Assembly: GCA_014380605.1 (NCBI GenBank)
Contig: JACMJO010000394.1
Span: forward strand, 1-11,685
Direction of reading: 5' to 3'
Source: Fimbriimonadaceae bacterium
GTDB lineage: Bacteria > Armatimonadota > Fimbriimonadia > Fimbriimonadales > Fimbriimonadaceae
Length of the DNA stretch: 11,685 bases
Positions 6,383 to 11,685 of the stretch are shown one piece after another. Under the pieces are notes generated by a model. It was not told the origin of the DNA. It made no database searches and saw only the letters and a program-made list of their open reading frames with translations. How positions within the stretch are numbered: the stretch's first letter is position 1; each line of letters begins with the position of its first letter. The translations under genes and the position numbers were made by a program.

Positions 6383-7570
6383 CTAGAGCAAGCCTCCGAT
6401 GTTCTCGACGTTGGCCTTGATCGCCTTGATAAACTCCGCCGCCCCGACTCCGTTCAGTACTCGATGGTCGAACGTCAGGGCCAAGTTTGCATACCGCCGA
6501 AGGGTTAGCTCAGCCGAATCCTGAGCCACGCCATTGTAAACCTCGCCCAGGAATAGCGTGCCGACTGAAGGAGGAACAACGACGGGCACTGCGTCGCGCA
6601 AACCAAAGCTCTGCATGTTGGTAAGCGACATCGTCACCCCCTCATGAGCCTGGTCCTTGCCGCCCCTCGCAAGGTCGATCTGCTCCCTGGCCTTCGTGGC
6701 AAACTCCTTCCAACTGAGGGTGTCGGCTGCGTCTACCACGGCAAGCACCAACTCGTCGCCAGGCAAACCAACCGCGATGCCGATCGAAACGTGATCGTAG
6801 GTTCGAAGGGTCTCGTCGTTGACCAAGGTCGACCGGAAAGAGGGGAAGCTCTTCATCGCCTGTACGACGGCAAAGGCAAACATCGTGAACGCGGAGGGCT
6901 GGAAGTCGGAGCCAGATGCCTTGACCTGAGCCCGTTGTTGTTCGATCGGCTCCCAATTGGCGGCAACGCTGATCGTTCCTGGAACTACGAGTTGCGTTCC
7001 CCTAACGAGCCTTGATGCCAGAAGCCGTTGCTTCTGGGGCACTTCAGTTTCCGCGTAAGAACCGCCTCTGGACTCGCCCGATTTGGTCTTCGGACCGCTA
7101 GCAAGGTAAGCGTCGATGTCGCTTGGCATGAGCTTTCCGCTAGCCGAAGGGACGCCGCCAAGCTGATCGTCGGACAGTCCTTTCTCTTTTGCGTAGGCGC
7201 GGGTTCGGGGAGGAATGCTCGCGTTGCGGTTGTCCCCTCTGCCAGCTGATTCCGATGCCCCCGCGTGGGCAGGCTCGACGGAAGCAGCAACGGACCCATG
7301 CCCACCTGCTCCTACTTCCTGGACCCCGTCTGCCACTTCCATCTTGGCAACCGGCCCGCCGATGGGAAGGATCGTGTCGACGGGAGCTAGCCATTCAACC
7401 AGGGTCCCTTCATAGGGAGACTCGACGTCCATCACGGCCTTGTCCGTCTCCATCTGGTAGATGGGCTCGTCGCGCTTGACAAACTGGCCAGGCTCCTTAA
7501 GAACGGCTACCAGGCGAGCCTCTTGAAGGCCCTCGCCGATTTGCGGGATATTAACTGAAACAACAGGCAT
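6383..7570 (-). CDS. 2-oxoacid dehydrogenase complex dihydrolipoamide acyltransferase (E2)
   Basis: The E2 core of a 2-oxoacid dehydrogenase complex, moving acyl groups from E1 to CoA by a swinging lipoyl arm. The 395 residues contain one lipoyl domain (1-80, with ETDKAVMDVES and lipoyl-Lys44) and a Gly/Ala/Ser-rich linker. Next come a peripheral subunit-binding domain (about 117-155, PPRTRAYAKEKGL and LMPSDIDAYL) and the acyltransferase domain (about 175-395). The active-site motif reads DHRVLNG (His369) rather than the usual DHRxxDG, so Asp is replaced by Asn373. The ATG at 7570, giving PVVSVNIPQIGEG, is chosen over a longer frame whose first 28 residues precede the lipoyl fold. It leads the minus operon; a weak TATCGT box at 7603-7598 is the only candidate -10. 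E1 and E3 genes are not adjacent. The company of HMG-CoA lyase and a biotin carrier points to branched-chain oxoacids, but pyruvate is possible. Confidence 0.93.
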   Translation of the reverse strand: MPVVSVNIPQIGEGLQEARLVAVLKEPGQFVKRDEPIYQMETDKAVMDVESPYEGTLVEWLAPVDTILPIGGPVAKMEVADGVQEVGAGGHGSVAASVEPAHAGASESAGRGDNRNASIPPRTRAYAKEKGLSDDQLGGVPSASGKLMPSDIDAYLASGPKTKSGESRGGSYAETEVPQKQRLLASRLVRGTQLVVPGTISVAANWEPIEQQRAQVKASGSDFQPSAFTMFAFAVVQAMKSFPSFRSTLVNDETLRTYDHVSIGIAVGLPGDELVLAVVDAADTLSWKEFATKAREQIDLARGGKDQAHEGVTMSLTNMQSFGLRDAVPVVVPPSVGTLFLGEVYNGVAQDSAELTLRRYANLALTFDHRVLNGVGAAEFIKAIKANVENIGGLL

Positions 7571-7620
7571 GTAGTGTTCCGAACGCTCCTTTGCGCAACG
7601 ATACGAGAGAGTTTGACATG

Positions 7621-7655
7621 AAAAATGGGTGGTTCGAAATACCGAACCACCCATT
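7621..7655 (-). terminator. Rho-independent terminator of the PEP-CTERM gene
   Basis: A perfect 13-bp inverted repeat, AATGGGTGGTTCG (7624-7636) and CGAACCACCCATT (7643-7655), encloses a 6-base loop. Read on the minus strand, it lies 15 bases after the stop of the PEP-CTERM gene and runs into ATTTTT. It separates that gene from the E2 operon, whose promoter must then lie in the 53 bases between it and 7570. Confidence 0.85.
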
Positions 7656-7670
7656 GCAACCGAGAGAGGC

Positions 7671-8396
7671 TTACTTCTTAGCTCGTCGCCGTCGAATTAG
7701 GGCCAATGCGCCAAGGCCAAGGGCGGCCAAGGAAGCGGGCTCAGGAACTGCTCGAGCGCCTGTGATCAAGGTACCGAAGTCGTTGTAGTCCTTGTCGATG
7801 ATGTTGTTCAAGGAGTCTTCCCACGAAACGACAACTCCGCTCTGGAATCCAGCTGGGGTTGGGATCGCATTGATGGATGCCGCATGGTCCTTGACCAGCG
7901 GATCGGTGTCGGAGTTTCTGAATGTCTGTGAATAGAACAGTGTTCCAGCGCCGTCACCCGAGAAGAATGCCAAACCAAAAACCTGATTGAGGTTAATGGG
8001 AGCACTCGTGGTTGTCACAGCGGTTCCCGTATTGTTGTCCAGGTCGCCAAGGACCCAAGTGATATTCAATAGGTTGGTCGCGTCAGCGACGTTTGTATAG
8101 TAGCCAAGCTTGTGTCCGGACGCAAATCCTGCATTCTGCCAGATGATCGACCAAACTGCATTGTCTTGATTGAGCGCATAAATCTCATTGTCCGACTGGT
8201 CGCCGTAAAATGGGACCACGGTGCCAACACTTGACGTGTAACCGTTGGATGCCAGCAAAGACTGTACGTTGAGACCGGGGCCGTCGCCGCTCGTCTGCAG
8301 CTTAACCGGGTCGATAAAGATTGCGTTTGCCGCAACGACAGATCCAAGCACGCCGCCAACGACAGCTAGGGATCGAATGGAATTTCTAGTTTTCAT
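7671..8396 (-). CDS. PEP-CTERM sorting domain-containing secreted protein
   Basis: A 241-residue exported protein. The N terminus is a signal peptide (KTRNSIR, hydrophobic 10-22, probable cut after ANA at 23-25). The C terminus from residue 217 is a PEP-CTERM signal: VPEPASL, a short hydrophobic helix, then RRRRAKK. Such proteins are cleaved and anchored by an exosortase and are typical of exopolysaccharide-producing Gram-negative bacteria. The body is rich in Asn, Thr, Ser and Gly. Just before the sorting signal it carries SWEDSLNNIIDKDYNDFGTL (about 191-210), like the DxDYND stretch of DUF4114-type domains that often precede PEP-CTERM and may bind calcium. GAGAGG 6 bases upstream supports the ATG at 8396. 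The gene is monocistronic, ending in the hairpin at 7621-7655, and faces away from rplK. No exosortase gene is in the window. Confidence 0.93.
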   Translation of the reverse strand: MKTRNSIRSLAVVGGVLGSVVAANAIFIDPVKLQTSGDGPGLNVQSLLASNGYTSSVGTVVPFYGDQSDNEIYALNQDNAVWSIIWQNAGFASGHKLGYYTNVADATNLLNITWVLGDLDNNTGTAVTTTSAPINLNQVFGLAFFSGDGAGTLFYSQTFRNSDTDPLVKDHAASINAIPTPAGFQSGVVVSWEDSLNNIIDKDYNDFGTLITGARAVPEPASLAALGLGALALIRRRRAKK

Positions 8397-8652
8397 AACT
8401 TGCCTCTCACCTTCAAAATCAGCCTTCCAACATTAGAAGACATATTTACTTCGAGTGCATCTTACATGCTATTCAGGGCACTAAGACGCGATCTTAACGA
8501 AATAAACGTGCACAACTGGCATTTTTACCTGTCAAGTTCAGAACTAGTATGCCACGAACCTTCAAGGAGGACCCCTGTCTTTCGTCGGGTATCATTTTCC
8601 CTCGCGTCGTTAAGCTTCCCCCTGGCGGCCAATCCCCCTAAGAGTTATCTAT
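8397..8652. other. Divergent intergenic region between the PEP-CTERM gene and rplK
   Basis: These 256 bases must hold the promoters for both the PEP-CTERM gene (minus) and rplK (plus). The only site I can support firmly is the PEP-CTERM ribosome site (plus-strand CCTCTC at 8403-8408). For rplK, TATCAT at 8590-8595 is a possible -10 box without a recognisable -35. On the minus strand, TTGACA occurs within 8531-8537, but no -10 lies at the usual distance. No coding frame or structured RNA stands out. Confidence 0.35.
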
Positions 8653-9078
8653 ATGGCAAAGAAAGTCACCGGAAATATCAAGTTGAATATCCCCGCTGGG
8701 AAGGGCACGCCCGCTCCTCCAGTAGGTCCCGCCCTAGGTCAGGCTGGCATCAACATGATGGAATTCCTCAAGAAGTTTAACGAAATGACCGCCCCTCAGA
8801 TGGGCTTCGTCCTCCCCGTGGAGATCACCGTTTACGAGGATCGGTCCTATGCATTCGTGGTTAAGCAACCGCTGACCACGGACCTCATCAAGCGAGCCGC
8901 CGGGATCGAAAAGGGCGCCGCCAATCCGAAAACGGATAAAGCGGGAGTCCTTACCAAGGATAAACTCCGCGACGTCGCCAAGCTCAAGATGAAGGACCTC
9001 AACACCGAGGACGAGGATATGGCGATGCGAATCGTTGCCGGGGCCGCGCGTTCGATGGGCGTCCGAGTCGAAGGCTAG
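8653..9078 (+). CDS. rplK: 50S ribosomal protein L11
   Basis: Ribosomal protein L11, 141 residues, exactly the usual bacterial length. It binds the GTPase-associated region of 23S rRNA, supports the L10/L7-L12 stalk and is needed for elongation-factor function and RelA activation. The N-terminal domain shows MAKKVTGNIKLNIPAGK and the conserved VGPALGQAGINMMEFLKKFN. The C-terminal RNA-binding domain follows, with TTDLIKRAAGIEKGA and GAARSMGVRVEG at the end. Normally rplK sits in secE-nusG-rplK-rplA-rplJ-rplL; here neither nusG precedes it nor rplA follows, and a strong terminator starts 21 bases after the stop, so it is a one-gene transcript. The ribosome site is weak (TAAGAG about 9 bases upstream). 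Confidence 0.98.
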   Translation: MAKKVTGNIKLNIPAGKGTPAPPVGPALGQAGINMMEFLKKFNEMTAPQMGFVLPVEITVYEDRSYAFVVKQPLTTDLIKRAAGIEKGAANPKTDKAGVLTKDKLRDVAKLKMKDLNTEDEDMAMRIVAGAARSMGVRVEG

Positions 9079-9098
9079 TCGACACCAATTCTGGTTCT

Positions 9099-9136
9099 AA
9101 GGTCCCACTGCGATGAAGCAGTGGGGCCTTTTCTTA
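9099..9136 (+). terminator. Rho-independent terminator of rplK
   Basis: AAGGTCCCACTGC (9099-9111) and GCAGTGGGGCCTT (9118-9130) form a 13-bp stem with one G-U pair and the loop GATGAA. The stem is followed by TTCTT. It lies directly after rplK and shows that transcription ends before any rplA-like gene. Confidence 0.88.
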
Positions 9137-9202
9137 ACTTAACCTTCGCAAACTTATTGGATTCTAGAAACCGTCTGCTAGTTTAGGGGTCTAATCCCTT
9201 GC

Positions 9203-9217
9203 TATCCTGTCGATAAT
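9203..9217 (+). promoter_or_regulatory. Candidate -10 region of the nucleotidase-domain gene
   Basis: TATCCT (9203-9208) and GATAAT (9212-9217) both resemble a -10 box and lie close before the ATG at 9227. No Shine-Dalgarno sequence is present in the 9 bases between GATAAT and ATG, so the transcript would have a very short leader or none. There is no convincing -35 element. Confidence 0.35.
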
Positions 9218-9226
9218 CCAAACTAG

Positions 9227-9817
9227 ATGAAACTCCTCGTATGTGTTGCTCTTGCTTTGATCTCATTAACTGCAATGGGTCAGGGACCGGAAAATTCTGC
9301 CCACCTGCCATCGCAGGCGGCGGCGGATGCATTGCGCGAGTATGCGGGAACCGACGGAGCATTCCTGGCGGCTGGATTGGTCAAGCCATCCTACCAAAAG
9401 GGTAACGAGCTTTCCACCCTACTTCTCTATCCTGCTGACGAGTTGGTGGTGGTAACGATCACTGGAGCCTTCGTAAAGCAAGCCTTCGAAAGATCCCTAG
9501 CTTTCTATCCCCAGGCCAACACGAACTTCCTCCAGATTTCCGGTTTTGAAGTAGTCTTTTCAAAAGATGCACCGTCCGGGCAACGTGTTATCCAGGTCAA
9601 GTGTAACGGAACGGCGTTGGATGAGTCTAAGAACTATCAAATCGCCATGCCATCAAGCCTGGGACGGGGCGGTTTGGGATACTTCAAAATATGGGACAAG
9701 GCCAAGATCACAAAAACGTTCGACAAAGTGACCGTCGAGTCGATCCTAAAGGGAAAGCGCTACTCCGAAACGTCGCCACGTTGGGTGGCCTCGGGATCGT
9801 CGCCTGCCTTGCTCTAG
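9227..9817 (+). CDS. Secreted stand-alone 5'-nucleotidase C-terminal-type domain protein
   Basis: A 196-residue exported protein. Residues 1-19 are a signal peptide (MKLLVCVALALISLTAMGQ). The mature part matches the C-terminal, substrate-binding domain of UshA/NT5E-type 5'-nucleotidases. It has LLYPADELVVVTITGAFVKQ (where the family has PFxNxLVVxELTG), then NFLQISGFEVVF (FLQxSG in the family), and finally VKCNGTALDESKNYQIAMPS followed by GRGGLGY (GGDGY in the family). The N-terminal metallophosphatase domain that carries catalysis in those enzymes is absent, so hydrolase activity is unlikely; ligand binding in the periplasm is an inference. There is no ribosome site near ATG 9227, but -10-like boxes are close by. 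The 3' end overlaps the downstream M28 peptidase gene by 37-127 bases depending on its start, and the last 15 residues fall within this overlap and look unconserved. Confidence 0.8.
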   Translation: MKLLVCVALALISLTAMGQGPENSAHLPSQAAADALREYAGTDGAFLAAGLVKPSYQKGNELSTLLLYPADELVVVTITGAFVKQAFERSLAFYPQANTNFLQISGFEVVFSKDAPSGQRVIQVKCNGTALDESKNYQIAMPSSLGRGGLGYFKIWDKAKITKTFDKVTVESILKGKRYSETSPRWVASGSSPALL

Positions 9818-10728
9818 TTCCCCAAGCGATCGGCCAGAAGTCGCCGCAAGGGCCCCCTTCCACTGCCAACGCATTTGCGTTTCATTTTGATAAAGCTAAG
9901 GCTTGGGATCATCTCCTCAAGCAGTGCGCCGTTGGCCCTAGGAATCCCGGGAGTAAGGGTTACGAGTCAACCAAGTCCTATTTGCTGGATGAGATGAAGA
10001 AGCACTGCGACAACGCACACCTTCAGCCGTTTACCTACACATGGAGCGTAACGGGCAAGCCGGTCGCGATGGCCAATATCGTCGGCGACCAGAACTGGAA
10101 GGACGCCAAGACCCGAATCCTTCTTCTTGCCCATTGGGATACTCGCCCAAGTTCCGACATGGATTCCAGTGATGCCAACCTCAAACTGCCCATCCTTGGC
10201 GCGAACGACGGAGCGAGCGGCGTCGCCGTCCTGCTGGAGCTGATGAGGGTTACCAAGGCCAGGTTGTCAAAAGACGTTGGCGTGATGTACCTCCTCACCG
10301 ATGGAGAAGACTTGGGCCCGGAACTGAGCGAAATGTTCCTGGGTGCGAGAGAGTTCGCGCGGAAAATGCCAACCCCTAGGCCCGACTACGGAATTCTAAT
10401 CGACATGATCGGCGATAAGAACTTGAAAGTTCCGATGGAACCCAACAGCATGCGCTATGCCGGAACGCTGGTGAAAGAGTTTTATCTCAATGCCGCCCGA
10501 AATGGCCTCCGGGAAACCTTCCCCATGGTTTACGGGCCCGTCATCGAGGACGACCATATGCCGCTAAACGAGGCAGGCTTGCCAACCATGGATTTGATCG
10601 ACTTCGACTATAAGCACTGGCATACCCAACAAGACACCGTTGACAAGTGCTCTGCTGAATCCCTCGGGAAGATAGGACTGGCTCTCGAATCCTGGGTTCT
10701 GAAAGACCCGGCGTTCAAGATTATGTAG
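9691..10728 (+). CDS. Secreted M28-family metallopeptidase, glutaminyl-peptide cyclotransferase-like
   Basis: A zinc enzyme of the M28/glutaminyl cyclase family, which forms N-terminal pyroglutamate or acts as aminopeptidase. Motifs in order: LLLAHWDTRP (His148, Asp150), LGANDGASGVAVLLEL (metal-bridging Asp), LLTDGEDLG (acidic catalytic and ligand pair), ILIDMIGD, then EDDHMPLNEAGLPTMDLI and YKHWHTQQDT with the last His ligand. The EDDHMP and HWHT parts match glutaminyl cyclases more than aminopeptidases. A hydrophobic segment, LLRNVATLGGLGIVACLALV, followed by QAIGQ, acts as signal peptide. The start is uncertain: ATG 9691 gives 345 residues with an odd 30-residue polar leader and a 127-base overlap with the preceding gene, while TTG 9781 gives 315 residues beginning inside the hydrophobic segment. 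Both genes encode exported proteins and are probably co-transcribed. Confidence 0.88.
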   Translation: MGQGQDHKNVRQSDRRVDPKGKALLRNVATLGGLGIVACLALVPQAIGQKSPQGPPSTANAFAFHFDKAKAWDHLLKQCAVGPRNPGSKGYESTKSYLLDEMKKHCDNAHLQPFTYTWSVTGKPVAMANIVGDQNWKDAKTRILLLAHWDTRPSSDMDSSDANLKLPILGANDGASGVAVLLELMRVTKARLSKDVGVMYLLTDGEDLGPELSEMFLGAREFARKMPTPRPDYGILIDMIGDKNLKVPMEPNSMRYAGTLVKEFYLNAARNGLRETFPMVYGPVIEDDHMPLNEAGLPTMDLIDFDYKHWHTQQDTVDKCSAESLGKIGLALESWVLKDPAFKIM

Positions 10729-10822
10729 AGGGCGGACATCGGCGTATAGCCCACGATTTTCTCGACCGGTACAAGATGTGCATCCGGCCCATCCTATCGA
10801 AACGACTGGTCCCCATTGCGAG

Positions 10823-10828
10823 TATAAA
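10823..10828 (+). promoter_or_regulatory. -10 box of a probably leaderless prcA transcript
   Basis: TATAAA is followed by only six bases (CACCCA) before the ATG at 10835. A start site 7 bases after the box would fall on the A of the ATG. No Shine-Dalgarno sequence exists here, in keeping with leaderless translation. A -35 box is not evident. Confidence 0.5.
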
Positions 10829-10834
10829 CACCCA

Positions 10835-11512
10835 ATGATCACGCCTTATGACTGGCAAGAGGGCATCGGCAATCGCGCGCAATACATCGAAGGGAAACTG
10901 ACTCAGGGATCGCCGGTAATTGCCGTGTCCCTGGATTCCGGGATTCTCATCTACACCCGCCGCCGCCAGTCCAGGAAGATCTTTGAAGTCTACGACCGAT
11001 TGGCCTTTTCCGCCGTCGGCCAACAGTCCGACGTTGAAGCGTTGAGAAGCGCGGCGGTCGAGTTTGCCCATCAAGAGGGATTCAATCGGAGCGAGCAGGA
11101 TGTCACCATTCAAAGGCTGGTAACCGCGCTAAGCGGACCAGTAAAGAAAGCTTTCTCCGACTTCTCAGCGGCTCCGCTTGTCTCCAGGTCCCTCTTCACC
11201 GAGGTTAACGAATCGCCCGACACCGACCAGTTCTACGTCCTGGATTACGACGGGGACTATGCGGTTTCTCATTTTTCCGCCGTGGTCGCCGGCACGCATG
11301 AGCAGGCAGAGGCGGCAGTGACTCAGCTTCAAGATTTTGATCGGACCCTTGATGCCGCCGCCGCATCTGAGAAGCTTCGAGAACTATGGAAGACGGCCAC
11401 CGAAGGCTCTGACGAAGAATCGAAGCTTGGAGACCTCATCGAAGAGGCCATGCATGTTGACCGCTCTACGGCTAAAGAAAACCGATTCCGATTGCTCGAG
11501 TTCAAGTCTTAA
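10835..11512 (+). CDS. prcA: 20S proteasome alpha subunit, PrcA-type
   Basis: A 225-residue alpha-type proteasome subunit. In the 20S core, seven of these form each outer ring, gating substrate entry and docking the ATPase (Mpa/ARC). The N-terminal helix (PYDWQEGIGNRAQYIEGKL) corresponds to alpha helix H0. The fold follows with SPVIAVSLDSGILIYTRRR (25-43) and RKIFEVYDRLAFSAVGQQSD (47-66), which parallels actinobacterial PrcA (KISELYDRVGFAAAGK), and the VEFAHQEGF helix. There is no Thr nucleophile or beta-type propeptide, so it is not PrcB, HslV or Anbu. The ATG at 10835 is chosen over an upstream frame start at 10778 because it begins at H0 and follows a TATAAA box. prcB, usually next to prcA, is not on either side, nor are dop, pafA or the ATPase. 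The C terminus (RLLEFKS) is unremarkable. Confidence 0.9.
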   Translation: MITPYDWQEGIGNRAQYIEGKLTQGSPVIAVSLDSGILIYTRRRQSRKIFEVYDRLAFSAVGQQSDVEALRSAAVEFAHQEGFNRSEQDVTIQRLVTALSGPVKKAFSDFSAAPLVSRSLFTEVNESPDTDQFYVLDYDGDYAVSHFSAVVAGTHEQAEAAVTQLQDFDRTLDAAAASEKLRELWKTATEGSDEESKLGDLIEEAMHVDRSTAKENRFRLLEFKS

Positions 11513-11632
11513 CAACGATTCTGCAAACCTTAACCGTCGCATAACGTCTTCTTAACAATGCTTTAGCAATCGCCTGCAACGATTGAATGTGAGGGGCGCC
11601 CGGGCATATCTGGGTTACCCGAGCGTGCATTT

Positions 11633-11685
11633 ATGAAGAAAGCGTTTACCCTTATTGAACTTCTAGTCGTGATTGCGATTATCGC
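11633..11685 (+). CDS. Type IV pilin-like/pseudopilin protein, N-terminal fragment
   Basis: Only the first 17 complete codons are present before the window ends. They read MKKAFTLIELLVVIAII, the class III signal of type IV pilins and type II secretion pseudopilins. The prepilin peptidase would cut between Ala4 and Phe5 and methylate Phe; Glu at position 5 of the mature chain is the conserved assembly residue. Ala instead of Gly before the cut is common in Armatimonadota and Planctomycetota pilin-like proteins. The C-terminal part, and hence the subclass (GspG/GspH-like or DUF1559), is not visible. The 120 bases before it carry no recognisable terminator for prcA; the leader has short GC-rich self-complementary pieces (GGGCGCCC, GGGTTACCC). 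Confidence 0.93.
   Translation, partial: MKKAFTLIELLVVIAII

Noticed and set aside
5504..6508. 334-residue plus-strand open frame
   Set aside because: It lies antisense to the PuuD-like and carrier genes, both with clear catalytic motifs. The plus-strand product is low-complexity in Arg/Leu/Ser and shows no family signature.
7613..7618. TTGACA on the plus strand as a -35 box
   Set aside because: It lies before the terminator hairpin, and no plus-strand gene follows for about 1 kb.
8564..8570. Perfect AAGGAGG ribosome-binding-like sequence upstream of rplK
   Set aside because: No ATG, GTG or TTG lies at a usable distance downstream, and rplK begins more than 80 bases later. I see no small gene here.
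11513..11584. Direct repeat CAACGATT (11513-11520 and 11577-11584)
   Set aside because: Eight bases repeated twice is expected by chance, and no further copies or operator-like symmetry were seen.
11595..11632. GC-rich self-complementary pieces before the pilin-like gene as a possible c-di-GMP or other riboswitch
   Set aside because: The pieces form only short 4-5 bp stems, and none of the conserved riboswitch core sequences I know are present.

Overview
The window looks like a chromosomal stretch from a member of the Armatimonadota, probably the Fimbriimonadia. This is inferred from the combination of a bacterial 20S proteasome alpha subunit, a PEP-CTERM protein, the start of a pseudopilin with the MKKAFTLIELLVV leader, and frequent TTG/GTG starts in tightly packed operons. 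No 16S or other phylogenetic marker was compared. There are no rRNA or tRNA genes, IS elements, phage genes or CRISPR arrays.

Layout. (1) Bases 1-4068, plus strand: a compact operon with overlapping or abutting genes. It holds the tail of a HAD hydrolase, queA (queuosine tRNA modification), a protein with a C-terminal MerR/BldC-type helix-turn-helix, a GT4 glycosyltransferase, and a polytopic membrane protein that looks like a divergent presenilin/signal-peptide-peptidase (GxGD-type) aspartyl protease. (2) Bases 3905-7570, minus strand: a converging catabolic operon, in transcription order an E2 dihydrolipoamide acyltransferase, a PuuD-like class I amidotransferase (peptidase C26), a stand-alone biotin carrier protein, a 132-residue unknown, and HMG-CoA lyase. 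The lyase is interrupted by an apparent one-base deletion in a G tract, and its 3' end lies antisense to the membrane-protein gene. (3) Bases 7621-8396, minus strand: a PEP-CTERM secreted protein with its own terminator. (4) Bases 8653-9136, plus strand: rplK (ribosomal protein L11) as a one-gene unit with a strong terminator, away from its usual rplA partner. (5) Bases 9227-10728, plus strand: a secreted stand-alone 5'-nucleotidase C-terminal-type domain whose gene overlaps a secreted M28 glutaminyl-cyclase-like peptidase. (6) Bases 10835-11512: a prcA-type proteasome alpha subunit, probably on a leaderless transcript, with no beta subunit beside it. (7) Bases 11633-11685: the first 17 complete codons of a type IV pilin-like gene, cut by the window edge.

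Functionally, the minus operon fits branched-chain amino acid (leucine) catabolism: branched-chain 2-oxoacid dehydrogenase E2, the carrier part of a methylcrotonyl-CoA-type carboxylase, and HMG-CoA lyase. The E1/E3, biotin carboxylase and carboxyltransferase partners are not in the window. The most novel-looking items are the presenilin-like membrane protein, the orphan nucleotidase C-domain, the orphan proteasome alpha gene with its leaderless-type promoter, and the HMG-CoA lyase frameshift.
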